Below, one piece after another: positions 1-12,000 of a stretch of 64,000 bases of DNA (position 1 is its first letter; each line of letters opens with the position of its first letter). A program made the position numbers and the translations under genes. The stretch spans positions 418,492 to 482,491 of the forward strand of contig NMRB01000261.1 in the NCBI GenBank assembly GCA_002633025.1, given 5' to 3'. Under the pieces are notes generated by a model. The model saw only the letters and a list, made by a program, of their open reading frames with translations, had not been told where the DNA came from and did not search any database. This stretch comes from Notospermus geniculatus. Lineage: Eukaryota > Nemertea > Pilidiophora > Heteronemertea > Lineidae.

Positions 1-52
1 GCGACGAAGGATCGCCAACACCGACGAGGAGAAAACAAAGATTTGTACTCAC

Positions 53-3000
53 CTAAGTCTATCACTAGAGGGCTCTCTTCTCCTCTCCTGCGGGAGGTCA
101 TCCCGAAATCTTTCATTTGATGGTTCCCTACCCCGACGTTCCCGAGACGAATTGCGTAGCCGGTCGTCCCTATCCCGCGATATTGGTTCTTGAAACTGGT
201 CACGACTACGTCCATGCATATCACCTTGCCTCTCGTGAGGCTCATGAATTTCCCGCCCCATGTGATCACGTGGGGCACTATACCTGTCCTCATCGTACCG
301 ATGTCTCTCATGTCGGGGTCCGCCATGTTGACCCGTGAATTCGCCCTCCCGATGCGGCGATGCAGGACCACGTTTGTGATCCGATCCCCGGCGCTCCTGT
401 AACGCTCGTCGTTCACTGGGATACTGGCCATGCTCAAGGCGTTCTCGATCATGCCCAGTTGAAGGCAACCGTTCTCGGCCCTGCGGAGAACGATCGCGAG
501 TCCTCTCATGCATCTCCTTGCTCTTTGCATCAACATCACTCATAGAATACTGACGTTTTAATTCCTTCCCGAGTAAACTCCCCGTTCGTGTGACGGGCGG
601 TTTCCCACCCTCAGATACTCCTTTGTTCTCTTTCTCCGATGAACTCTGCCCGGAGTCTGGATGTTCTGCAAATTTTGACTTCTTATCCAAAGCACTCATA
701 GTTTCTGATTTTTGCGGTGGCCGTGGCTGGTCCACGTCCAGTTGGACCGGTTTGGCCATGCCTCCGTGGTACCACTGGCCGGTCTTTGCCAGGATCTCCT
801 GCTTCTTCCGACAGAGATTGCAAGACCAGACAGTCTGAAAGGAATGAACGGGAAGACAGTTAGAATCCAAGCGATAAGACGTCGAGTCCAAATTATCTCA
901 GGACTTGCTGGACACAGAATCTTTATGAAACTTTCCTCTTGATTATTCTACAAAGTGCAGGTGTGCTGGTGACAGAAAGCGTCTCATATCACATCACTAA
1001 AGCTGGTGATGACAACATTGCTGATCATGGCTTTTGCGGTCTACGTAGCCTACATTTCTACTCCTTTTTGGAGAAATGATAAATAAAAAGGCAATTTCCA
1101 GAGTGTTTGCGAATTTTCGACCCCAACCGGGGTCTTCTTCAGGCTGGTACTTTACAATCCGAAACTCTAGAACAGACTGAGCTGAAACCCTTTTTGGAGA
1201 AAGGGAGCCTTCACATTTCTGATTTAAGGCCCGTTTCCACATGTGCTTACTATGCTGCGTGATGCGTTAAATCTTTTGTTATTTTCCGCCGCTCTGCTTC
1301 CAAATAATGGGTGAAGCGTCAAAACGCAGCATAAAACGCGCATGTGGAAACGGGCCTTTGTGGACCAAAACACGGCCAAATGTAACCTTCTGGTCCCATA
1401 TTCATAAAACCTTGCTAGTTTAGTTGGTTGCTAGTCGTGTACATCGGTCTATACAAACTGGACACTTTAGCAAGTAACTAAGCCTAGTGGACTACTCGCA
1501 GGGTACTGATGGACGCCTCGTTTAAACACGGGTCATTGAACCATCTTTTTTGAAGATGGGGATTTGGCCTAGTGGTTAAGGCGTGCTGCCCCTTAGTGCT
1601 GGCAATTGATGCCTCATGCGAGGGTCTGTGGGTTCGAATCTGGTAGGAAGCAATGTCTTTCACCTTAGAAACCCGATTTCTATTTCATATTCTAACTAAG
1701 CCTAGCAAGGTTTTATGAATATGGGCCCTGATGTATAGTTGTTTAGTGTTTGACAAGACTGAGATGCAACTCACAAAGTCGAAGTTTGTACAGATATGTT
1801 CAGGTTAGTATGGGATGAATATGCCCCGCTGAATCTGCACCTTAATTTCAACACATATCCTGTAACCATCCCTACAGGGTGGGTCCAGGATCCTTTGCAG
1901 GGGGTGTCTGTGGATGGTGCCAACGGGCAGCCACTGAATATGGGCACCGTACAGACCTACGCCAAGAGGCCCAAGAAATTTTCAAACCCTGAATGCTCTG
2001 AGATACCATTTCTGACCAATGTTATCATTGGTTTTGAAGAGCAGGGAGATCCAGATCCCCTAGATCCACGGCTGTTACACGACATAAATATCAAACTCGT
2101 ATGTTGGAAAATTTTTGCCAGTATACACGCAGCTTAATGTTGATTGAGCTTGATGTAAAGAGGGTGCCATCTAGTCCTTCCGGGGGCCCAATGGTGGAGA
2201 AGATGCTGGAAGTGTTAGATAACAGTTACAAGATTCACTCTTGGTGTTTAAAAGATTAAACATACACGGCGTGCAGAACGAGGAACGAGTACAGACACAG
2301 CAGACGTCATGCCAACGATAACAAGGACGAGGTTAAATTCAAATAAACAGATCAAGAAATAAACAAGAAATGTTTCGCATACAATTAGCATCGTTAATTA
2401 GTACAAATGCTGAAAGATGAATACATGTACAGAGAATCAGTAACGGGGGATGAATTCTCCTCCTACAAAACTGTAACGAACTTGACAACTGTTGAAAATC
2501 CTGATTAGAATCCAGTGCAGGTGGGGCTGAATAGAGGTTCTTCACGTGACGTCACATTTCCATGACGACATGATGCCGCCATAATTGGTCATCAAAACGT
2601 CAAGCGACATCACGGCATGAACACAGCGGCAACACACAGATCATGACGTCAGAATGTGAATGCGTGATAGTTTTGACGTCATCGCCAGCAATTTGACGGC
2701 CAACATGGCCGATTCTTTGCAATCACGTGACCGTTGTGACGTCAGTGAAGAACCTTTATATGTGGATCGTATCCTTGAAAGTGAAAAAAGACGTTTTCAT
2801 ACAAACATAAACGACCGAAACTGCTTCTTATGAGTTAAGCAAATAGTTTGTCCGGGTTTCATCTGATATTGACGCGTATCCACTGTATGCAAATTCCGAG
2901 CCCACATTTATTCAAATCCTCCAATCTCTACGGGACACCCAAAGTGAAGGTTCTCGGTCCAGACAGCGGCGTCCATCATTGCAAAAAACTCCGAACAGAC

Positions 3001-6000
3001 ATCACATGCAGTGTTCAGGGACTGAATGAATGGTATTGCGGGTCCATCTCACTCATTCTATGTGTTAAAATGAACAGTTAAAGCAATTAAGCAATGGGGC
3101 AATAATAATGAATAGCCTCTGATGAACGCTGCTGCATTTTTTCACAAATGATACAATTTCATATACAATGTATACTGGTAACTGCGCGATATCATTGTGA
3201 CAATTAGTGAGCAATTTATTCCTTGACATAGTGTGGAAAGACTGAAAAAAGTCCTCATCATTCGGGAAATGACACAAGCCCAGGCAATTAGATAATGGCC
3301 CTGGTATTGTAATAAACAAGTAGGCCTACTGTAAACTCTAAACAGATGGTGTAAATAAAAGATACTGTAAATGAATCTTTCGGCCTCGATATTCTGAATA
3401 AACCACGATTTTGTCAGGGATGGGGATCAACCAATGATTTGATGTTGTAAACAAAACAAAACAAAACAAAACAAAACAAGATGCTTTAAAAAAACTTAAA
3501 ATATACATAAATTGAAAGATACCCGAAACAAATTAAGAAGCACTGTTAATAAATCAACAATCTGAAATAAGGTAATGGAATAGTTGGTCGTGTGACATGA
3601 CTGCGTTCACGTTAGTATGAGTCATTTAATCGATACCGTGTCCAATGCAGTACGTAGCATATGTACAGCATCACAGGCATGCAGCGGCTATTCATGACCG
3701 TGTATGCGGTATACCGGTCGCTATGTTTGAGCATGCTCTTCATCAGCTCCGGTGACCGATCCCACATCAGCAGTAGCGTACTTGGTTGGGGAAGCAGTCT
3801 AGTATTGCTATTGGACTGGTGTATCCATGGCTAGCTCCGCATGTCCTTTCCAACAAAATGGGGATACGTGGAGGCTAAGGGGAGTTCCTTGGGTGTAGCC
3901 CTGCTCTTCTGACAGAAAAACATTTTTTGCCACCTGTTGGCAGCTGGACAGCCCGATTGTTCTTTCGGTAGCGGCTTGCCCAGAATCTCTCGTACCGGTA
4001 GTTATTAGACCTTGCTCTCATAAAGTCTCCTCCCCGTGGAGGAACTAGCCCAACAAGAGAGAAGAGGTCCAGCATCTCTGACTGCATTTGGATTCTAGCC
4101 CATGAATGGTAGATTTACGTAGGTTTCACCAACGAAAGTTTTCCAGAACAGTCTCCGGCATCTGACAATACTGGTCTACACCAGCTTTGACATCTATCGC
4201 TCTCAAGGGCCCCATCAATAAAAGGGTCTTCCTCTACTTCAAGAAACAAACAACATTAGCTGACTCATTGCTGTTGCTGAATGCTAGGCAGTTTCATGTC
4301 AACCCTCACGATGAATCAGGGACAATTAGTGGCTTCATGCCAGAATCTTCCGGCGTCTATCTTCTTGGGGATGCAGCATTGGATCCAGTTGCTAACAAAT
4401 GTGTTTATTACTAATTCATGTACCTGGCATCCATGTGCGTGCGATACCCTCGTTCAATAGAGGATGTGCAGCGACGATTGTGACGTCACTGCCGCGACGA
4501 GATGCCGCCATGTTGGACGTCACGTCCAACGCATTCGTAGCTTCAGATGACGTCCAACATGGCTGACGTGCGAATTATGACGTCAATGATGACGTCACGT
4601 GAAGTTCCTCTATTGGGCCAGGATGAACCCCACGCCATTGCCAAGATATCGTTCAGTTAGAACTGGGACAAAAGGTGATGCCGAAACAACTTTATGAAGT
4701 GGACAATTCTGCTAGCTGCACAACGGAAATCCACCTCTCTCCTTCACCAGGTCCAAGTAGTAGGGTGGTCAAAAGCATGGTATGAACTTTTGGTATGCCG
4801 AACAGAATGGACATCATCAGTTTGATGGCTCGCATGCCAGTTTTGACACTTCGTACAATCAGTCCCATCAGGCAAGCAAAGGGTGTGAAAATTGACTCAA
4901 CAGATTCAGCAAGTATTACACAATAAAGAGTTATAAACAAGAACGCTCCTGGCTCATCAACTATTGATGAGGGGAAGATTCATAGGTTTCAGAAGACACG
5001 GACAATGAAGCAATGTGATGTAACGGTTGTGGATGATGCAATGTGATGTAACGGTTGTGGATGAAGCAATGTGATGTAACGGTTGAGGATGAAGCAATGT
5101 GATGTAATGGTTGTGGATGAAGCAATGTGATGTAACGGTTGTGGATGATGCAATGTGATGTAATGGTTGTGGATGAAGCAATGTGATGTAACGGTTGTGG
5201 ATGATGTAATGTGATGTAACGGTTGTGGATGAAGGAGATGTTGCGGAAAGGAGCGAATATTTCTGCTTCAGATGCCATATGAATTTTGAATTGAGTTCAT
5301 AAGTCAAGGCAGGTCAAGGTCATATCTGACGAAGGAGAGGTCAAATCTCAAAGATATTCAAATCTTATGAAACCACGGAACTTTCTGCTTTTGTGTCCCC
5401 ACTCCATGTCGTCCATGACTTTCACCAGAGGAAGCTGTTATGTGATGGCACCTTTAAAAGTGGTAGTGGAACAATAATTGAATCTGTATGCTGAGATAGA
5501 ACAGGTGGTTTTATGGAGTTGTATTTGATGCCATGATTCACAGCAGATGCTTTGACCCCACATTCTACAAGTCGTTAGGCAATGCAGACTTCTCTTTTGC
5601 ATCTGCAACATGCTTTTATCATATCTCAAATCATCATCAGAATTTAGAATTTCCTGTACCTTGAATGTAAAATTTGATCAAAACAAGTGCAATAAAGATG
5701 TTTAATTGAGAAAGAGAATAAAAGATAGATTCACACAAGACTTCAGAGAAAGATTTGTTAAATAGAATAAAACAAAATTAAAATACCACCCAAGTTAGGC
5801 CAAGAGAGGAGTTTTATTATCCTGATGAGTCTACACAGAATGTATTTCGTTTCTATGGAAACCAATATGGCATTGTATGGTTGCTATGGGACTGAGGTGG
5901 TTGCTATAGTAACTTGAGCATCTCCTCTCAAGGGGTCACACAAGGGGGTAAAAAGAAAATCCAGAATTGTTACCCTTCTGACTCCTTGTTGGAGTTCCAA

Positions 6001-9000
6001 AAACAGTTCCTGCTCCTTACTCAGGCCAGGCTAGACATGGAAGGGAAGGCAAATTCATTTCAGTTTGAACCTTACTCCAACATTCAATTTGAGGTATTTT
6101 TTGGAACTTTTGAAGGGCCATAGTAATGGACTGTTTGATAATCCATCAAAGGTACTTCATGTTCAGCTCAAAATTAAACTTCGAAATAGAATTCTTGAAA
6201 ATTAGGTGAAACTAAAACAGGAACTGAAAATAAGATCAAATATTACATTCATGGTCTTTCAAGTTGACGATTCGAAAAACTCAGAAATCCTGCAACCTAA
6301 TCCTGGGATTTCCAATACCAGTAGATACTCCACTGGGGAAGGTCGTATCATGCAAGTTTCCGATTTCAAATCATCGTCACTGGTACAGTTCGTTCGGATT
6401 CTGCAGAGTTAGGACATCAAGTGACATCTACTTGATGTCAAGTGGACATGAAGTCGATATCATGTCCTTGACTGACAGCAGACACTTAGAACCCAAAGAT
6501 AACATTGGAGTGGTACCATTTCATATGTTCACAGACCATAAAGCCACTCGTGCCAGTGATCAGTGGGAGTGCAGGTCATCAAAGTAATAGCTAAATTCCA
6601 TGCTATAGAGGAATTCATAGTACAAGATAAAGCCATTACTTGAACCGACCTTGCTCCCACTGGGGAACTGTCAAAATGACATCAATGACATGACGTCAAC
6701 AAGACTTCACAATGACATCAACGTCACAGTGTCACACAATTGACATCATTTTTGCCTGATATTGTGATAGAAATCATATAATTCAACAATGGTTAAAAAG
6801 ATGTTGGTAAAATTACATAAGCATTGCAAAAAGTATCTTTGATAAACTTCCAATGAAATAAGAAAGCAGACGTCGGAAAAAGGAGCAGAGATATGTAAAA
6901 TGCATAAAAATGATGTGTTTACATATCAAAGATTCTCTTACTTCTTCATAAGGATCCGGTTTAGTGTTTCTGTTGGTTACCGGTGACAACCAGCCCTGGA
7001 GCTGTCCACCAATCAAAATAGAGATATATAATCGGTTAATGCCGCCAGTCATATTAAACGTTTACATTTGTTTTTTTCGATTCTGTATGTGTAAAATTCA
7101 GTGCACACCCAGCTGAACTCAAGAGACCTGTAACAGAAGGTTATGGAAGGCATCCTGTTAAATTGGTATCAAAGGCCTTGTCTGTTTTATGAAATTATAA
7201 TATTGAATTCCTTCAGATGCATCGCATAAAACCTGAGGCGTAATCACCCAGCCGAGATGTAACCCAGCATCAGTGTCACTGGCAGCTCAGCCAGTTACTT
7301 CTTAACACCTGTTCCAAGTAAAAAATTTCAGATGAGGGATGACCCTGAGCTCAAAAAACAGGTACGAAATTCAGACCTGGGATCACTTGATTATAAGGCA
7401 GAGATTTGGGTGCTACACCTCTGGTACCTGGATAGATCGATGACATAGCCTGAGGGTATAAACATCCGGGTGTGACGTTGATTTTCTCACCGTCAGTGCT
7501 TCTGAATTAGCGAAAATGTCAAAACACCACAACTTCCATGTAAAGTTTAAAGCTGGTGGTAGCACGCATACGGATCTCAGTGACATCGCATGAGCAAGCC
7601 ATTTCTGCGAGCTCAAACATGTGCGTGCTACGTCATCTTTGCAAGGCTTATACGCGCTGGCGATTTCCAATCTCGCAGACATAAATTTGTATGTGTGCTG
7701 CCAGGTTTAGGAGTGCACGGCAGTGAGATGATTTCACTGACATGAATTTCTGTGTGTGCTGCCAGGTTTAGGAGTGCACGGCAGTGAGATGATGTCACTG
7801 ACATGAATTTCTGTGTGTGCTGCCAGGTTTAGGAGTGCACGGCAGTGAGATGATTTCACAGACATGGATTTGCATATGTGTGCTGCCTTAGCACAGGACA
7901 GGCTAAAGTCGTTTGTGGCTGAGGGGCACCCTGACATTGGTGTCTGTGTTGATCTGATTATGGCCGAGGCAACGCGAGGTTTGACTCTCCTCACCAGAAA
8001 CACCAGGCCAGCTGGTTGTAATCTAACTGAGCAATGTTACAGGAGCTGATGTCAATACATTGATTTGTTTGAAAAAATTAAGTGCGTTCTCCACCCGACC
8101 ATTGTTTTCTACTTGAGTTATCGATTATTACATAAAGTATATACTTATTACACCAATAATCAACTTGAACTTGATCCTATAGTGACGCCATATGTTGATA
8201 CTTGTACAGTAAGCACTATATTATGTGGTTTCATTGCAGACTGGAGCTTCAACCTGTTTCACGGATAAATTATCTTCGCCATCTTATCCAAATTATTAAA
8301 TTGATTATAATTACTTATAGGCCGTGAGACATGCCCTTTTATTTTTCAGTTTCGTAGCGTAGTTCTGGTAACTAAACATTTCCTCCTGTTTTATATGAAG
8401 ATGGACATGCTGAACACATTCAGCTTGTTACCACACGACAAAACCTGCACATTTCCAAGATGGCCGCCCTTTTTAGAGGGCCAAAAGGGTTAACAGTAGG
8501 GGTAAAAAATTTCATGTCTTCAAATCATATCAACATGGGTATCAAATTAAAGGTCTCGGTGAGTACAACAACATGGCATGGGTTTCATTCCTCAAAATGT
8601 ACACTGCAACCCTTGAGGGGGTCAAAAAGGGCCACAAATCCGACTTTTGACCCCTTCCCACTAGTTCCACGGGGGCTGCAGGTGGATGAAAATACTTTTT
8701 TTCAACATTGCTCTCATAGAGCTCCAAAATGATACCCATGATGACACCCTTTGGGTAACAGTTTTCAAGATCCCGAATTTGGACCCTTTTTGGACCCTTT
8801 TTTGGAATGTCGAAAACTGTCACCCAAAGGGTGTCATCATGGGTATCATTTTGAAGCTCTATGAGAGCAATGTTGAAAAAAAATATTTTCATCCACCTGC
8901 AGCCCCCGTGGAACTAGTGGGAAGGGGTCAAAAGTCGGATTTGTGGCCCTTTTTGACCCCCTCAAGGGTTGCAGTGTACATTTTGAGGAATGAAACCCAT

Positions 9001-12000
9001 GCCATGTTGTTGTACTCANAGGTACCTATACATGAAACGTGGTTACCCTACGATTCATTGATATATCTGGCAAAACTGGAAAGATCGAACAACACAATCC
9101 ATGGACAACTTTTCCGAAATATTCTGTAGACCTAGCGTGCAGAAGAAACAGACCCATACAGCAAGAGACACTTCTCAAATTGTGAAGATATCAAGTCAAT
9201 CAACTTGGTTTTTTGTCTCATGTCACAAACCGAATAATTCAAAACAACAGAACAGAAACAGAAACATTCAGGCCATCCTTCTGAAATGTTGGCAAATCAC
9301 TGACAGTCACATGCACAACTCATCTGTCCCCAGGGTCCAGCAGACGACATCTTCTGTCCAAGTTTTCTCACATCCTATGGTATTGATTGAAAATTATTTG
9401 AACAAATGTTGTTCTTGTGAACCATATGAAGATATTTCCTACAAATTTTTTCCGATTCGTTACCGAGGCTTTTAGAAAATTTCAACATAAGATACTGTCT
9501 GCTCAAACCTGGGGGGAGGTGAGTTTTGCAAACCAACAATTTCTAGCAGAAGGCCAACTAAGAAGTTGTGATACATGTAAACATTGCACAACAGTCAGAC
9601 ACTTACAGCAGTAGAGGGCCCGGTAGAGGCGCCTGGCGCCTCAGGTTTGATTGGCTGAAATATACAATTATGTAAATTAGCATCACATGGCCACAGACGC
9701 CATGACAACAGTTCTCCCCTTCTGAAAAAAAACAGACCACGATATGAGGTACTTTATCTGAAACATTGAATCGAGAGCTTATACTGCATTATCAGGTCAA
9801 AAGAGAACATCAGGTGAATTCAATGTACAGCAGGAGGAAACAGGAGTGCCCGGAGAAAACCTGCACTGTCATTGAGTCGCCCTCTGTAGGCTATCACATG
9901 AAGTGCAGGTCTGAACCGGGATCGAACCCACAACCTCAGAGGTGAGAGACACTGATGTTTTCACTGTGCCACTCTGACAGCCCAAGATTAGATTGGGCCT
10001 AGGCTTATTTTTGACCCCTTCCTACATTACCAGGGGCCGGTTGCACAAAAAGTTGAAAAGATAAGTCTGTTAATTTAACTTTTCCTGTTAAATCCTTAAC
10101 ATTGTTTTAACTTACAAAACTAACATTTTGGGATAAGTTAACGCCAAAATAAACAAACAGTGATTTTTAACTTTTGTGCAACCGGCCCCTGAAGTTTTCT
10201 CTCCCCTCCTCAAGCATGGGTGTGTTTCAAAAAGTGTTCCGTACGACACCGGATTATTTTCACCATTCTTTTGTCTACAGGAAGGCTGTTTCTTGAAACA
10301 ATATTCACGTCAGATCTAGTATCATGGAGCTCTAAATTATGGCACTGCAAACTAATTGATCCATTAACCCTTTAAAGTCTGACAACAGAAAGTAGTTTTG
10401 GTGTCGGACGGAACGATAGATTTTGCTGGTAAGCTCAATATTTTTGCCCCATTTTTTGGGTGACCAATTTTGAAACACCCGTGTGCTGTTTTCTGAATGT
10501 CATATCAGATGCATTTCAACCTCAATAACTATGGCAACAGATGATGACAATCTAGTCCACAGACTACAAAGCAATTTCTGTCACACAATCATTTAACAGG
10601 GGACTTGTACATCGTCATAGCAACTGTTTTAGTTACCTTGGCAAGTGCACAGATTTAAAGAGCAAGTTATATTTGTCGTGGGCTCCAACATCATGAGGCA
10701 AAAATAGAAATGGCAGAGCCTTACGTCTGATATTTAGACCAGGGATGAGGAGTGGTATAATACAGGATATTCCTCTAAAAGAGTGCAGCACCTGACGGGA
10801 CATTGCCAAGACGTCCCGCACGTCATTCATGATGTTTTGAGGCGAGACGAAAAAAAATCAGATTGTTTCACGACGTCATGATCGCTGAAACAACCGGAAT
10901 TTTTTTCGAGTCACGTCATGCGTTCAGAAATGACGTGTGGGACGTCATGACGCTGTCCCGTCAGGTGCTGCGCTCTTTTGGAGTGATAGAGTCTATTCCC
11001 CGGCTATTCAAGGCACCAGCATCTGAGAGTTTTCTCGCACAAGTAGGCTCTCTATGGGCAACTAAACCATAGAAAACCATGGGCAATAATTTGTGTCATT
11101 GGCTTTAGCTGAGTCATATGGAAACCAACAATGGTAAATTGCCCATTGAGAGCCAACTCACAGAAGAAAACTCTCATGGCACTGCATGTACTGTAAAGCA
11201 GGAAAATTTCGCATGCAGGAAATTTTCGCGAATTTCGCGAGAGTGTATGAGTCGCAAAAATTTCCTGTCGCGAATATGAGTACACGCAAATGATAAATAC
11301 GGTCTGTGAAAAAAAAAATGAAAAAAATGGCAGAGACTCGCGAAAATATCCTGCCGCGAATATGTCTATAATTCTTGATTCGCGAAAATTTCCAGCCGCG
11401 AAATTATCTTGCTTTACAGTACACCTTTCCAGAAATTCAGCGGCCAGCGCTCGAACTAAATTCTCCCCTCTCCACGTCATCAAAATTCAAAAATTGTGGT
11501 CAACCGTAACTGTCTGTTTTGTATGGCAATGGAAGGGGCTAAAGAATCCCCCTTAGATGTCATCACTGAACACTGAGTGCTGTACAGAGTTTCCGCCAGG
11601 ATTATTTTCCAGGGTACGGCCTGGGGGGGAGAAAAAAATTTTTTTTTGAACATTTTTTTTTTCAAACATTTGTTTTCCTGGGGCCGGTTGCACAAAACTC
11701 ATGTTAGCGCTAACATGCTGTTAGCGCTAACTTTTATGTTAGATGACGTCAAAATCCATTGTCATTTTACGTCATTTAACATGATGTTAGCGCTAACATC
11801 ATGTGCAACCCAGCCCTATTAATAATGGCCTCCAGAGTCATTTTTTACACTCCAAAATGCAAAATTAGTCTTCCTTCTGCATGAAAGTTGCATTTGAAAT
11901 GTACAAATTTAAGAAAAACATTACTGAAGTGATTTTTTCAGGGTACTATATTGTACCCTCAGATTTCTTTCGGGTACATGTACTATATTTGTACCCAAAG

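Noticed and set aside
997-1242. Minus frame with EEDPGWGRKFANTL as a retroelement coding end
   Set aside because: Similar peptides can follow GIY-YIG domains of Penelope-like elements, but no reverse transcriptase or nuclease motif is nearby; too little to call.
1561-1650. Functional tRNA gene
   Set aside because: A and B boxes are present, but acceptor and anticodon stems could not be drawn and it lies in a TIR element.
1796-2137. 113-residue frame (GWVQDPLQGVSVDGANGQPL...) as a possible gene
   Set aside because: Part of the DNA resembles 46050-46140 (GGATCCAGGAT...GCAGCC), so it is more likely a dispersed repeat. No splice context or known family.
4187-4414. 75-residue plus frame (GPINKRVFLYFKKQ...) as an exon
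   Set aside because: Reasonable composition but no clear acceptor or donor and no recognised domain; inside the RIM intron.
4957-5307. Long HNRYITLLHPQP repeat proteins
   Set aside because: Translation of the 28-bp minisatellite in two frames; a non-frame-restricted array.
8542-9129. Two similar proteins on opposite strands (about 116 and 147 residues)
   Set aside because: Explained by the palindrome at 8561-9017; no gene needed.
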